Notes: generated by a model from the sequence alone, not told the origin. A stretch of 64,000 nt of DNA from Prevotella sp. (GCA_017538105.1 JAFYJN010000035.1:62001-126000); one strand, 5' to 3'; numbered from the stretch's first letter, positions 1 to 9,463 are shown. A program made the numbers and translations.

Positions 1-1123
1 CCTCGGTATGGGTAGCCATGAGTGCGAATCGCACAAGTGTGTCTTGTGGAGCACATGCTGGAGGTATTACCGGATTGATGAACACGCCATTGTCGAAAGC
101 CATTTTAGTAACGGTAAACGTCTTCTCCACATCCCTTACATAAAGTGGAATGATGGGGCTCTCTGTGTCACCTATTTCAAATCCTTCTTCGCGGAACCTA
201 CGTAACGCGTAGTTGGTCACCTTCCAAAGTTTTTCCATTCTTTCAGGTTCACTACGCATGATATGAAGCGCCTCGCGTGCAGCCGCCGTGGCAGCCGGTG
301 TGTTTGATGCACTGAAGATATATGTGCGGCAGGTATGGCGCAACCAATTGATGGTATCGAAGTCGGCTGCAATAAAACCACCGATGCTGGCAAGACTCTT
401 GCTGAAAGTACCCATGATAAGGTCAACATCGTCGGTTACGCCGAAATGGTCACATACTCCCCTTCCCTCTTTTCCGAAGACACCCAATCCATGAGCCTCG
501 TCGACCATAATGGATGCATTGTATTTTTTCTTCAGCTCAACGATTTCAGGTAGCTTGGCCAAGTCGCCCTCCATAGAGAACACACCATCGACTACAATCA
601 ATTTCACCGCGTTTGGTTCGCATTTTTGTAGTTGTTTCTCCAAGTCCTCCATGTCGTTGTGCTTGAATTTCAGTTGTTTCGCAAACGACAATCTTCGTCC
701 ATCGACAATACTGGCATGGTCGCGTTCATCACAGATGATATAATCTTCCCTACCGCAAATGACGGCAAGAACACCAGAATTGACAAAAAAGCCAGTAGAG
801 AAGCACAAGGCATCCTCTTTATGTTCGAATTCAGCCAGTTCTTTTTCCAGTTGTACATGCAGGTCGAGAGTACCATTGAGGAATCTGCTTCCCGCACACC
901 CTGACCCATACTTGTCGAGCGCCGCTTTGGCTGCGTCGATAATTCGTTGGTCACCTGTGAGACCAGTATAAGCATTTGAACCGAACATTAGAACGTGCTG
1001 TCCACCCATATCCACTTCAGTTCCCTGCTTTCCGTAGATTTCTCTAAAATAAGGATATACCCCTTTTTCCATGTAATGCTGCGGAACCCGGTACTCGCTC
1101 AGTTTTTCTTGTAAAAGACCCAT
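1..1123 (-). CDS. spt: Serine palmitoyltransferase (partial, C-terminus beyond left edge)
   Basis: PLP-dependent alpha-oxoamine synthase that condenses L-serine with a long-chain acyl-CoA to 3-ketosphinganine, the first step of bacterial sphingolipid synthesis; cytosolic, membrane-associated. The 374 readable residues start with MGLLQEKLSEYRVPQHYMEK. Seen: the GSGCAGSRFLNGT block (73-85), His136 that would stack on PLP, DEAHGLG (208-214) and the lysine in GTFSKSLASIGG (Lys242) expected to form the Schiff base. The family is about 395 residues, so roughly 20 are missing off the left edge. 2-amino-3-ketobutyrate ligase and BioF share the fold; the start and the ACAGSRFLNGT-type block fit the Bacteroidetes SPT. 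It is divergent from a sphingosine/diacylglycerol-kinase-like gene, which supports the lipid role. Confidence 0.88.
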   Translation of the reverse strand, partial: MGLLQEKLSEYRVPQHYMEKGVYPYFREIYGKQGTEVDMGGQHVLMFGSNAYTGLTGDQRIIDAAKAALDKYGSGCAGSRFLNGTLDLHVQLEKELAEFEHKEDALCFSTGFFVNSGVLAVICGREDYIICDERDHASIVDGRRLSFAKQLKFKHNDMEDLEKQLQKCEPNAVKLIVVDGVFSMEGDLAKLPEIVELKKKYNASIMVDEAHGLGVFGKEGRGVCDHFGVTDDVDLIMGTFSKSLASIGGFIAADFDTINWLRHTCRTYIFSASNTPAATAAAREALHIMRSEPERMEKLWKVTNYALRRFREEGFEIGDTESPIIPLYVRDVEKTFTVTKMAFDNGVFINPVIPPACAPQDTLVRFALMATHTE

Positions 1124-1163
1124 TATCTAATTGAAATAAGAGTAAAATATTGTTTTTAGGCTG

Positions 1164-1171
1164 CAAAGATA
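1164..1171 (-). promoter_or_regulatory. Probable -7 box of the serine palmitoyltransferase promoter
   Basis: On the minus strand the bases read TATCTTTG, matching the Bacteroidetes -7 consensus TAnnTTTG, about 40 bases ahead of the ATG at 1123. I see no good -33 TTTG at the right spacing, so confidence is moderate. Confidence 0.5.
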
Positions 1172-1266
1172 CAAAAAATGTCGTTATTAGCGTACATTTT
1201 TCCCATTTTTCTTGAAATAAGTAAAAAAACACATCATGTCATCATTAATGAATGGACGAATTTGCG

Positions 1267-1274
1267 TACTTTTG
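1267..1274 (+). promoter_or_regulatory. Probable -7 box for the lipid kinase gene
   Basis: TACTTTTG matches TAnnTTTG and lies 33 bases ahead of the ATG at 1307. Because transcription would begin just downstream, it also argues against the longer reading frame that starts at 1178. No clear -33 element is visible. Confidence 0.55.
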
Positions 1275-1306
1275 CACAGTATAGAAGCCATTTAGTCATA
1301 ACCATC

Positions 1307-2287
1307 ATGTTAAAGAAACGCATTCTGTTTATTCTCAATCCCATATCTGGCACTGTGAAAAAAGCCGGTATTCCCAATATGGTGGAGAAGTATCTGGACC
1401 ACACCCTTTTTGATTCCGCCATCCGTTATACGGAGTATGCTGGTCATGCCACAGAGATAGCCCAAGAAGCCTGCGATGTAGGTTACGACATTGTGGTGGC
1501 CGTAGGTGGCGACGGAACGATTAATGAGGTGGGCCGTGCATTGATCCATACGTCCACCGCCATTGGCATCATACCCTGCGGCAGTGGCAACGGTCTGGCC
1601 CGCCACCTGTCAATTCCCGTGAACATCAAGAAAGCCATAGAACTGATTAACCGCTGCGAGATACATGAGTTAGACTATGGCACCATTAACGGCCATCCCT
1701 TTTTCTGTACCTGCGGCATGGGCTTCGATGCCTTTATCAGCCAAAAATTTGCCGAGGGCGGCAAGCGTGGCAAACTGAAATATATGCAGTTGGTATTGAG
1801 TCAAGGATTACGCTATAAAGGAGAGCCTTACGACATCACTATCGGCAACGAGGAGTTGCACCATTTTGCCTATCTTGTGTCGTGTGCCAATGCCTCTCAA
1901 TATGGAAACAATGCTTATATTGCCCCCCAAGCATCGATGAGCGATGGCCTGTTGGACGTTATTGTCATGGATCCTTTCGGTTTTTTGGATGCGCCTGAAA
2001 TGAGTTTCGACATGATGAACAAGACATTAGACCGCAGCAGCAAAGTACAAACGTTCCGCACCGACCATGTTCACGTACACCGTCAGGAAGAAGGACCCGT
2101 GCATTATGACGGCGACCCAGTGATGATGGGTGAAGACATCGATGTAAAGATTGTGAAACATGGCATCCGTATCGTGGTCAATCCGGATGCAAAGTCATTG
2201 AAGCCAAACAAGATGCAGAATGTGATATGCGATCTGTTCAACGAATTCAGCGAATTGCGAGGAAAGATGAAAAGATCAAAAGTCTAG
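1307..2287 (+). CDS. Sphingosine/diacylglycerol kinase family lipid kinase
   Basis: Transfers phosphate from ATP to a lipid hydroxyl; the substrate cannot be read from sequence, but divergence from serine palmitoyltransferase makes a (dihydro)sphingosine base plausible. The 326-residue protein starts MLKKRILFILNPISG, the usual nucleotide-binding N-terminus of the DAGK catalytic domain, followed by VGGDGTINEV (GGDGT at 67-71) and the CGSGNGLARHL loop (91-101). A C-terminal beta-sandwich region with YDGDP fits the family, whose usual length is about 300. I chose the ATG at 1307 because a -7 promoter box at 1267-1274 lies inside the 43-codon upstream extension. Ends in a hairpin shared with the convergent trmN gene. 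Confidence 0.85.
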   Translation: MLKKRILFILNPISGTVKKAGIPNMVEKYLDHTLFDSAIRYTEYAGHATEIAQEACDVGYDIVVAVGGDGTINEVGRALIHTSTAIGIIPCGSGNGLARHLSIPVNIKKAIELINRCEIHELDYGTINGHPFFCTCGMGFDAFISQKFAEGGKRGKLKYMQLVLSQGLRYKGEPYDITIGNEELHHFAYLVSCANASQYGNNAYIAPQASMSDGLLDVIVMDPFGFLDAPEMSFDMMNKTLDRSSKVQTFRTDHVHVHRQEEGPVHYDGDPVMMGEDIDVKIVKHGIRIVVNPDAKSLKPNKMQNVICDLFNEFSELRGKMKRSKV

Positions 2288-2337
2288 AGGCAATTTTCAA
2301 AAGTGTAAAAACCTGTTGTTTACGCTTGGGCGCCTCT
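2286..2337. terminator. Bidirectional hairpin between convergent genes
   Basis: AGAGGC (2286-2291) pairs with GCCTCT (2332-2337), and inside it AAGTGTAAA pairs with TTTACGCTT (one G-U) around a nine-base loop. It overlaps the stop regions of the lipid kinase (+) and trmN (-). There is no strong T-run on either side, so its strength as a terminator is uncertain. Confidence 0.5.
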
Positions 2338-3044
2338 CAATAGATGTAAAAATTTTTAGTTAAAGATTCATACCATTGAGAGCGTTTCCCATCCTGAGTC
2401 ATAAGAATTTGCCGTTCGGTATAGGAAGTACGAGACAAATCCTTTGTAAAAGAAGCTAATATTCGCTTGCACGGTTTGTTTTCCTTTGTTAACAATTTAC
2501 ACGAACGGTATTCCTTAAAACACTTAATATAAAGTTTTTCCGTTAATTTCTCATACCCGTCAATCGGAACAATAACGGAGAATATCCCATCATGAGAGAG
2601 TAGTTGGTCTACACACGTTGCCAAGTCGTTCCATGACAATTCGTCGTTGTGTCGGGCCAACGAGGTTTTTGCATCCAGATTCTTTAAAGATTTTTCAAAA
2701 TAAGGAGGATTGCAGACGATACTATCAAAAGGATTAAGAGCCGACCAATGTTCTGTAAAATTTTGAATGGAATCATGGTATGTCTCGACCTGTGATTTGA
2801 ACGGAGAATTTGCCACATTGGCTGAAGCCTGACAATATGCATTGTCATCGATATCCACCGCCACCACCTTCGCTTTCGGAAAACGTTGCGCCATCATCAG
2901 CGCCACCACGCCCGTTCCCGTACCTATGTCGAGAATATGTTGCCCACCGTCTGCCCAAGCGCCCAAGAGCACCCCATCGGTACCTACTTTCATAGCACAC
3001 CGATCTTGTTGTATGCAGAACTGTTTAAATTGAAATGAATCCAT
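2337..3044 (-). CDS. trmN: tRNA1(Val) (adenine(37)-N6)-methyltransferase
   Basis: SAM-dependent Rossmann methyltransferase that methylates N6 of A37 in tRNA-Val (E. coli TrmN/YfiC). The 235-residue protein begins MDSFQFKQFCIQQDRCAMKV, with the KVGTDGVLLGAW motif typical of YfiC, then SAM motif I ILDIGTGTGVVALMMA (about 37-52), the acidic end of beta2 in VVAVDID, and the N6-adenine catalytic motif NPPY (about 130) followed by F. Length matches the family. It is divergent from lon with 139 bases between start codons. Its -7 promoter box ends only 8 bases from the ATG, so the mRNA is probably almost leaderless. A general methyltransferase of the same fold is the alternative. Confidence 0.85.
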   Translation of the reverse strand: MDSFQFKQFCIQQDRCAMKVGTDGVLLGAWADGGQHILDIGTGTGVVALMMAQRFPKAKVVAVDIDDNAYCQASANVANSPFKSQVETYHDSIQNFTEHWSALNPFDSIVCNPPYFEKSLKNLDAKTSLARHNDELSWNDLATCVDQLLSHDGIFSVIVPIDGYEKLTEKLYIKCFKEYRSCKLLTKENKPCKRILASFTKDLSRTSYTERQILMTQDGKRSQWYESLTKNFYIY

Positions 3045-3052
3045 TCTGTCTG

Positions 3053-3060
3053 CAAAAATA
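3053..3060 (-). promoter_or_regulatory. Probable -7 box of trmN, near-leaderless transcript
   Basis: Minus-strand TATTTTTG matches TAnnTTTG. With the start codon at 3044, transcription would begin only a few bases before the ATG. No -33 TTTG at 19-20 bases. Confidence 0.5.
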
Positions 3061-3135
3061 GCAAAAAAAGGTCAAAGGCATCGATTGAAACACAAAAAAC
3101 AATTTAAAGATGTTCATTATATAATGTAAATTTAG

Positions 3136-3143
3136 TACCTTTG
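3136..3143 (+). promoter_or_regulatory. Probable -7 box of the lon operon
   Basis: TACCTTTG matches TAnnTTTG, 41 bases ahead of the first lon ATG (3184). No CIRCE or other heat-shock operator is visible nearby. Confidence 0.5.
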
Positions 3144-3183
3144 CAACTCAAAATATAAGAATGGCATTATCCTTTGAAGTGAA

Positions 3184-5673
3184 ATGTCATGGAGAAAGCA
3201 AAAAAATGAAATAATGGATAAAAATCAGAATAATCCCTTTCAGATGATAGCCGACTATGAAGGCGATGTGGAATCATTGTTTGATATACAAGTAGACAGT
3301 GACATTCCCATATTAGCTACCCGCAACATGGTGTTGTTTCCTGGTGTCATTTCCCCTATTTTAGTAGGTCGTCCCTCGAGTGTCAATCTGGTGCGCAAAG
3401 TCTATGAAAAAGAAAACAGCATCATTGGGGTCTTTTGCCAGAAAGACCCTTCTGTCGATTCCCCGACGGTGAAAGACCTCTACGATTACGGTGTATATGC
3501 CCGTGTCATCCGAGTGTTGGAATTGCCTGGTCAGAACGGCAACATGACTGCCATCGTGCAAGGTCTTGGCCGATGCAAATTATCGGGTATCACTAAGAGC
3601 CGCCCTTTCCTCATCGGCCGTACCGAACCTATGCCCGAGATATTCCCAGCCAAGCGCGACCGGGAATTTTCCGCCGCGGTAGATGATGTCCGTTCCACAT
3701 CAATAGAATACATCAAAAAAAACGAGGACATTCCTGACGAGTCGCAGTTCGCCCTGAACAATATCACGAACAATGTGATAGCCGTGAATTTCATCTGTTC
3801 GAACATGCCTTTCGACTTGTCAGACAAAATGTCGCTGTTGCGATGCGAATCTGTCAAGGAGCGCGTGTTCACTCTGTTGAAAATATTCAGCAAGGAGTTG
3901 CAGTTATTGGAGTTAAAGCACAATATACGCACCAAGACTCGTGAGGACATTGACGAACAACAACGCGAGTATTTTCTTCAACAACAGATTAAGAACATCA
4001 AAGAGGAACTTGGCAACGGCGAAGGTAGTCCAGAGCGTCTGGACTTGATACACCAAGCCGAAACCAAGCATTGGCCAGAAGAAGTGGAGAAAGTGTTCTA
4101 CAAGGAGTTGGACAAGTTGGACACGTTAAATCCACAGAGTCCCGACTACAGTATCCAGGTAAACTATCTTAAGACGATGGTCGGACTGCCATGGTGCGAA
4201 TATACTACCGACGATTTGAATCTCAAGCGGGCCGAACGTGTTCTTAACCATGACCACTACGGCATGGAGAAAGTGAAAGAGCGCATTTTGGAACATATTG
4301 CCGTGCTTTCACTTCGTGGCGACCTGAAGTCGCCCATTCTCTGCCTATATGGTCCTCCGGGTGTGGGCAAGACCAGTTTAGGGAAGAGCATAGCTACCGC
4401 CATGAAGCGTAAATACGTGCGCATGTCGCTTGGGGGCCTACACGATGAATCGGAGATACGCGGCCACCGCCGCACCTATGTAGGCGCCATGCCTGGCCGC
4501 ATCATTAAGAATATCCAGAAATCTGGCAGTTCCAATCCAGTGTTTATCCTTGACGAGATCGACAAGGTGACCCAGCACACCATCAATGGAGATCCCGCCT
4601 CGGCACTGTTGGAAGTGCTGGACCCTGAACAGAACAACGCTTTCCACGACAATTACCTCGATGTGGACTACGACTTGTCAAAAGTGCTGTTCATAGCTAC
4701 AGCCAACGACTTGAATACCATCCCCCGTCCCTTGCTCGACCGAATGGAAATCATCGAGGTGAGCGGTTACATCACAGAAGAGAAAATCGAGATAGCCAAA
4801 CGCCACCTCATCCCCCGCGAGTTGAAGAATACCGGCCTGTCGGAGATCAACCCCAAGCCCACTTTCACCAAAGGCGCCATTGAGCGTATGATAGAGCAAT
4901 ACACCCGTGAGAGCGGAGTGCGCCAATTGGAGAAGCAGCTAAACAAAGCATTCCGCAAGTTAGCTTTTCTGAAGGCCCACGACGGAGTCCTCCCCTCTAC
5001 GAAGATTACCCCCGACAAGCTAATTGACCTTTTAGGAAAGCCCCCCTACTACCGAGATATCTACCAAGGCAACAACTATGCCGGTGTTGTTACAGGCCTA
5101 GCTTGGACGAGCGTTGGCGGAGAAATACTCTTCATCGAGACTTCTCTGAGCAAAGGCAAAGGTTCAAAACTCACCCTTACCGGCAATTTGGGCGACGTGA
5201 TGAAAGAATCTGCCATTATCGCTTTGGAATACGTGAAAGCCCACGTCAACGCCTTGGGTATTGACTACCGCATCTTTGAACAGTGGAACATACACATCCA
5301 CGTGCCCGAAGGCGCCACCCCGAAGGATGGTCCCTCCGCCGGCATCACCATAGCCACGTCAATAGCCTCTGCCTTGACGCAACGCAAAGTGCGCAAGAAC
5401 ATCGCCATGACCGGTGAGATAACACTCCGCGGCAAGGTACTACCCGTTGGGGGCATCAAGGAAAAGATTCTTGCCGCCAAGCGTGCCGGCATCACCGACA
5501 TCGTGATGTGTGCCGCCAACAAAAAAGATATTGACGAGATACCCTCGATATACTTGAAAGGAGTACATTTCCACTATGTGGAGAATGTGCAGGATGTATG
5601 GTCCATCGCCCTTACCAACGAATTGGTACCCCATTCCATCCAATTCACCATAGATGAGAAAGAAGAGAAATGA
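3184..5673 (+). CDS. lon: ATP-dependent protease La (Lon)
   Basis: Cytosolic AAA+ serine protease that unfolds and degrades misfolded and regulatory proteins as a hexamer. 829 residues, close to the usual ~800. Order: N-terminal substrate domain (about 40-240), helical linker, Walker [10 protein letters not shown] (about 390-398), Walker B VFILDEID (about 453-460), sensor region, and a C-terminal protease domain with PKDGPSAG (Ser718) and [11 protein letters not shown] (Lys761) forming the Ser-Lys dyad; the 43-residue gap equals that between E. coli Ser679 and Lys722. A second ATG at 3214 ([11 protein letters not shown]) is an equally possible start. First gene of lon-tgt-lptF/G; its stop overlaps the tgt start by four bases (ATGA). 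Confidence 0.97.
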   Translation: MSWRKQKNEIMDKNQNNPFQMIADYEGDVESLFDIQVDSDIPILATRNMVLFPGVISPILVGRPSSVNLVRKVYEKENSIIGVFCQKDPSVDSPTVKDLYDYGVYARVIRVLELPGQNGNMTAIVQGLGRCKLSGITKSRPFLIGRTEPMPEIFPAKRDREFSAAVDDVRSTSIEYIKKNEDIPDESQFALNNITNNVIAVNFICSNMPFDLSDKMSLLRCESVKERVFTLLKIFSKELQLLELKHNIRTKTREDIDEQQREYFLQQQIKNIKEELGNGEGSPERLDLIHQAETKHWPEEVEKVFYKELDKLDTLNPQSPDYSIQVNYLKTMVGLPWCEYTTDDLNLKRAERVLNHDHYGMEKVKERILEHIAVLSLRGDLKSPILCLYGPPGVGKTSLGKSIATAMKRKYVRMSLGGLHDESEIRGHRRTYVGAMPGRIIKNIQKSGSSNPVFILDEIDKVTQHTINGDPASALLEVLDPEQNNAFHDNYLDVDYDLSKVLFIATANDLNTIPRPLLDRMEIIEVSGYITEEKIEIAKRHLIPRELKNTGLSEINPKPTFTKGAIERMIEQYTRESGVRQLEKQLNKAFRKLAFLKAHDGVLPSTKITPDKLIDLLGKPPYYRDIYQGNNYAGVVTGLAWTSVGGEILFIETSLSKGKGSKLTLTGNLGDVMKESAIIALEYVKAHVNALGIDYRIFEQWNIHIHVPEGATPKDGPSAGITIATSIASALTQRKVRKNIAMTGEITLRGKVLPVGGIKEKILAAKRAGITDIVMCAANKKDIDEIPSIYLKGVHFHYVENVQDVWSIALTNELVPHSIQFTIDEKEEK

Positions 5674-6797
5674 CATTCAGCGTAGTTCACAATGATCCAT
5701 ACAGCGATGCCCGTGCCGGTGAGATCATTACCTCTCACGGACGCATAGAGACACCCATCTTCATGCCCGTTGGCACCTGTGGCAGCGTAAAGGGTGTTCA
5801 CTTCAGTGAATTGCGTGATGAGGTGAAAGCCCAAATTATCTTGGGAAACACTTACCACCTATATCTCCGTCCCGGCACTGAGATTCTGCGCATGGCTGGT
5901 GGACTTCACAAGTTCAACACATGGGACCGCCCTATTTTGACAGACTCTGGCGGATTTCAGGTTTTCTCTCTGACTGGCATACGCAAGTTACGTGAAGAAG
6001 GTTGTGAGTTCCGTTCTCACATTGACGGTTCGAAGCATTTCTTCACTCCGGAAAGCGTGATTGACACCGAGCGAGTAATTGGAGCCGACATCATGATGGC
6101 TTTCGACGAGTGCCCTCCTGGGCAGAGTGACTACAGCTACGCCCGCAAGAGTCTTACCCTGACCCACCGATGGCTAGACCGATGCATCGCCCGTTTCAAC
6201 GCCACAGAATGTCCCTATGGATACGAACAGAGTCTGTTCCCCATTGTACAAGGATGCACCTTTAAGGACCTTCGTCAAGAATCGGCAAAGTTCGTTGCCG
6301 ATAAGGGAGCCGACGGCAATGCCATTGGCGGTCTTGCCGTAGGTGAGCCCACAGAAGTGATGTATGAGATGGTAGAAGTGGTGAATTCCATCCTGCCGAA
6401 AGACAAGCCTCGTTACCTCATGGGTGTAGGCACCCCACAGAACATTTTGGAAGCCATTGAGCGTGGTGTAGATATGTTCGATTGTGTAATGCCTACTCGG
6501 AACGGGCGCAACGCCATGCTTTTCACTTATGAAGGCACAATGAACATGCGCAACAAAAAATGGGAATCGGACTTCAGTCCCATCGACCCATCTGGCTGTA
6601 GTCTTGACCGCTTACACACGAAAGCCTACCTGCACCACTTGTTCAAGGCCCAGGAACTGCTGGCCATGCAAATAGCCAGCATCCACAACTTGGCGTTTTA
6701 CCTCCGTTTAGTGAGCGACGCCCGCCGCCATATCATCGAAGGGGACTATGTGAAGTGGAAAGCATCAGTCATTGGGCAACTGGGGAAGAGAGTGTGA
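5670..6797 (+). CDS. tgt: tRNA-guanine(34) transglycosylase
   Basis: Exchanges G34 of GUN anticodon tRNAs for preQ1 in queuosine synthesis. 375 residues, normal length. Seen: LTDSGGFQVFSL with Asp92 (general acid/base), the GGLAVGEP substrate-pocket motif, and MFDCVMPTRNGRNA with Asp271 as the covalent nucleophile. The C-terminal zinc site is unusual: after FSPIDPSG the usual CxCxxC is replaced by CSLDRLHTKAY, leaving one cysteine, while the downstream HNLAFY histidine is kept. I believe this loss is shared with other Bacteroidetes Tgt proteins but could not check. Translationally coupled to lon through an ATGA overlap. Confidence 0.95.
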   Translation: MTFSVVHNDPYSDARAGEIITSHGRIETPIFMPVGTCGSVKGVHFSELRDEVKAQIILGNTYHLYLRPGTEILRMAGGLHKFNTWDRPILTDSGGFQVFSLTGIRKLREEGCEFRSHIDGSKHFFTPESVIDTERVIGADIMMAFDECPPGQSDYSYARKSLTLTHRWLDRCIARFNATECPYGYEQSLFPIVQGCTFKDLRQESAKFVADKGADGNAIGGLAVGEPTEVMYEMVEVVNSILPKDKPRYLMGVGTPQNILEAIERGVDMFDCVMPTRNGRNAMLFTYEGTMNMRNKKWESDFSPIDPSGCSLDRLHTKAYLHHLFKAQELLAMQIASIHNLAFYLRLVSDARRHIIEGDYVKWKASVIGQLGKRV

Positions 6798-6851
6798 TGA
6801 GTAAAAAGCGATGAACAACTATTGATTGAGGTATAAGAAGTTGGAATTTAT

Positions 6852-8063
6852 ATGGATAGTAAAGTAAGCACATTAATGGCCAAACTGAAGACATTTTTTA
6901 CTCAACTTTTTCTTTTGTTGAAGAAGGGGTGGAAGGGCTTGTGCCGTGTGTTGGCTTGGATCAGTCCTAGTCGCTACCTGAAAAAGTTGGACTGGTATAT
7001 CATCCGCAAGTTCATAGGAACGTACATCTACGCCATCATCCTTATCATTTCCATCTCCATCGTGTTCGACGTTAACGAGAACCTGCACAAATTTTCCGAG
7101 TACCATGCTCCACTGAAAGCCATCATATTCGATTATTACGTCAACTTCGTTCCCTACTTCGCCAATCTGTTCAGTGCCCTGTTTGTGTTTATTGCCGTGA
7201 TATTCTTCACATCGAAGTTGGCTAGCAACAGTGAGATAATATCCATGTTAGCCGCTGGTGTGAGTTTTCGTCGTTTGATGCGCCCATATATGATATCCTG
7301 CGTGCTTATCTCACTGCTTACCTATTATCTTGGCGGTTACGTCATACCCCACGGCACGGTTATCCGTCAGAATTTCGAGGCACTTTACAAGAACAAGACC
7401 AAGGTGATGGCCGCCGAAAACGTTCAGTTGCAGGTAGGCGATGGTGTCATTGCCTACATACAGCATTACGATAACCACATGAAGAAAGGCTATGGTTTCT
7501 GTCTGGACAAATTTGAGAACAAAAAATTGGTGAGTCATATGACCGCCCATGAAATACAGTACGACACAATTTCCGACTCTAAGAACCACTGGACCGCTTT
7601 CAACTGGACTATCCGCGACCTGAGAGGTATGCGCGAGCAAATTACCAGTGGTCCGAAAAAGGACACCACGATACTCATGGAACCCACTGACTTAGTTTAT
7701 TCCAAGGGCCAACAAGAGACGTTTACGAGCAGCCAGTTGCGTGAATACATCAGCATGCAACAACGTCGCGGTTCCACCAATGTGGTACAGTATGAGGTGG
7801 AATACCACAAGCGCATCGCTTCGTCGTTTGCCTCGTTCATCCTCACGACCATTGGTGTCTCGTTGTCGTCACGTAAGCGCAAGGGCGGCATGGGAATGTA
7901 TCTGGGTATTGGTCTGGTGTTATCTTTTGGCTATATTATGCTGCAGACCGTATCCGCATCATTTGCCATCAATGCCGGGTTCCCGCCTATGCTTGCCGCC
8001 TGGATGCCCAACATCCTGTTTACGTTGATTGCATATTTGTGCTATAGGAAGGCGCCTAATTAA
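6852..8063 (+). CDS. LptF/LptG family lipopolysaccharide export permease
   Basis: Inner-membrane subunit of the Lpt machine that, with the LptB ATPase, extracts lipopolysaccharide and passes it to the periplasmic bridge. 403 residues. Seen: the family start LDWYIIRKFIGTYIYA after a basic, hydrophobic leader, three further membrane segments in the N-terminal half (with the SNSEIISMLAAGVSFRRLMRP coupling region before the third), a periplasmic domain of about 170 residues, and a C-terminal pair of membrane segments containing VSLSSRKRKGGMGMYLG. It follows tgt by 54 bases on the same strand, the lon-tgt-lpt order being common in Bacteroidetes. Which of LptF or LptG it corresponds to cannot be told. 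Confidence 0.88.
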   Translation: MDSKVSTLMAKLKTFFTQLFLLLKKGWKGLCRVLAWISPSRYLKKLDWYIIRKFIGTYIYAIILIISISIVFDVNENLHKFSEYHAPLKAIIFDYYVNFVPYFANLFSALFVFIAVIFFTSKLASNSEIISMLAAGVSFRRLMRPYMISCVLISLLTYYLGGYVIPHGTVIRQNFEALYKNKTKVMAAENVQLQVGDGVIAYIQHYDNHMKKGYGFCLDKFENKKLVSHMTAHEIQYDTISDSKNHWTAFNWTIRDLRGMREQITSGPKKDTTILMEPTDLVYSKGQQETFTSSQLREYISMQQRRGSTNVVQYEVEYHKRIASSFASFILTTIGVSLSSRKRKGGMGMYLGIGLVLSFGYIMLQTVSASFAINAGFPPMLAAWMPNILFTLIAYLCYRKAPN

Positions 8064-8064
8064 A

Positions 8065-8125
8065 CCCACCGCGGCCCATACCCACCCCCAGCCCAAGCCC
8101 ACCCCGGCCCTCCCAAGGGAGGGTG
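8065..8125. repeat. C-rich intergenic stretch with a GGGAGGG palindrome
   Basis: A run of CCCACC/CCCAGCCC-type sequence ends in CCCTCCCAAGGGAGGG (about 8107-8122), a perfect seven-base hairpin with a two-base loop. The C-rich composition is unlike its surroundings and resembles the dispersed CCCTCCC/GGGAGGG elements found between genes in Bacteroidetes. Related motifs appear at 30907-30920. It may act as a weak attenuator between the Lpt gene and the helicase gene. Confidence 0.5.
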
Positions 8126-8146
8126 TATAAGAATACTATTTGAGAA

Positions 8147-9463
8147 ATGAGATTTGACGAATTATATTTAAGTGACAATATACTTGACGCCTTGGATGAC
8201 ATGCGTTTTGAAGAATGCACACCCATCCAAGAGCGATGCATACCCGAGATACTGGATGGGCACGATGTAATAGGCGTAGCCCAGACCGGCACAGGTAAGA
8301 CCGCCGCCTACCTGTTGCCCATCCTCAGTCTATTGGATGATGGAGTATGTCCTCGCGACGCCATCAACTGTGTTGTGATGAGTCCGACGCGCGAGTTGGC
8401 ACAGCAGATAGACCAAGCTATGCAAGGCTTTGCCTATTACCTTGACGATGTGAGCAGCGTAGCCGTATATGGAGGCAACGATGGTAACCGCTACGACCAA
8501 GAAACACGTGGTCTTCAGTTGGGGGCCGATGTCATTATCGCCACCCCAGGCCGTTTCATCAGTCATCTGAACATGGGGCATGCCGACTTGAGCCGAGTTA
8601 GTTTCTTTGTCTTGGACGAGGCCGACCGTATGCTCGACATGGGTTTCAGCGAAGACATCCTGCTCATTGCCAAACACTTGCCCCCAACATGCCAGACTGT
8701 GATGTTCTCCGCCACTATGCCTCCCAAAATAGAGCAGCTGGCAAAGACCTTATTGAAAGACCCTGTGGAGGTGAAACTAGCCGTGAGCAAACCCGCCGAC
8801 AAGATTATTCAGACCGCCTACGTATGTCACGAGAACCAGAAGTTAGGCATCATGCGCCACTTGTTCCGCCAGAATGAGTTAAAACGCGTCATCGTATTTG
8901 CTGGCAGCAAACTGAAAGTGCGCGAAATCAATCGTTCTCTGTTGCACATGCACATCAACTGCGGCGAAATGCATAGCGATTTGGACCAGAGTCAGCGCGA
9001 CGACATCATGTATAAATTCAAGACCGGCCAAATAGACGTGCTGGTGGCCACCGACATCGTAGCTCGCGGCATCGACATCGACGACATAGCCATCGTGATT
9101 AATTACGATGTTCCCCATGACAGCGAGGACTATGTTCACCGTATCGGTCGTACTGCCCGTGCCGATAAAGATGGCCGCGCCATCACCTTTGTCCGCGGTC
9201 GCGAGATAGGCGACTTCATGCAGGTTGAGAAGTTTTTGGGTTATGCCGTGGAGAAAATGCCATTGCCCGAGAATTTGGGCGAAGCGCCCGAATACAAGGC
9301 CATGGAACGAGGTAGATTGAAAAGAGGAAACAGACATAGAAATGGAGGGCAACGCGTAGGTCACGGCAGAAAATCTAGCAAAGGTCATCGAGATGGCCAA
9401 GGACGTGGGCATCTTGGAGGAGAAGGAGGCAAGAAGAGCAGAAAAGAAAAAACAGGATCATAA
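8147..9463 (+). CDS. rhlE: DEAD-box RNA helicase, RhlE-like
   Basis: ATP-dependent RNA helicase for ribosome assembly or RNA turnover. 438 residues with all core motifs in order: Q motif (CTPIQERCIPEIL, about 26-38), AQTGTGKT (about 45-52), PTRELAQQ, ATPGR, VLDEADRMLDMGF, FSATMPP, then RecA2 with ATDIVARGIDID and HRIGRTARAD. The tail after about residue 385 is a basic Gly/Arg/Lys/His-rich extension, typical of RhlE-type proteins and likely RNA-binding. Starts 83 bases after the Lpt gene, behind a C-rich hairpin, so it may be a separate unit. Confidence 0.92.
   Translation: MRFDELYLSDNILDALDDMRFEECTPIQERCIPEILDGHDVIGVAQTGTGKTAAYLLPILSLLDDGVCPRDAINCVVMSPTRELAQQIDQAMQGFAYYLDDVSSVAVYGGNDGNRYDQETRGLQLGADVIIATPGRFISHLNMGHADLSRVSFFVLDEADRMLDMGFSEDILLIAKHLPPTCQTVMFSATMPPKIEQLAKTLLKDPVEVKLAVSKPADKIIQTAYVCHENQKLGIMRHLFRQNELKRVIVFAGSKLKVREINRSLLHMHINCGEMHSDLDQSQRDDIMYKFKTGQIDVLVATDIVARGIDIDDIAIVINYDVPHDSEDYVHRIGRTARADKDGRAITFVRGREIGDFMQVEKFLGYAVEKMPLPENLGEAPEYKAMERGRLKRGNRHRNGGQRVGHGRKSSKGHRDGQGRGHLGGEGGKKSRKEKTGS

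Noticed and set aside
1178-1306. 43-codon N-terminal extension of the lipid kinase frame
   Set aside because: A -7 promoter box (1267-1274) lies inside it and the family starts at MLKKRILFILNP.
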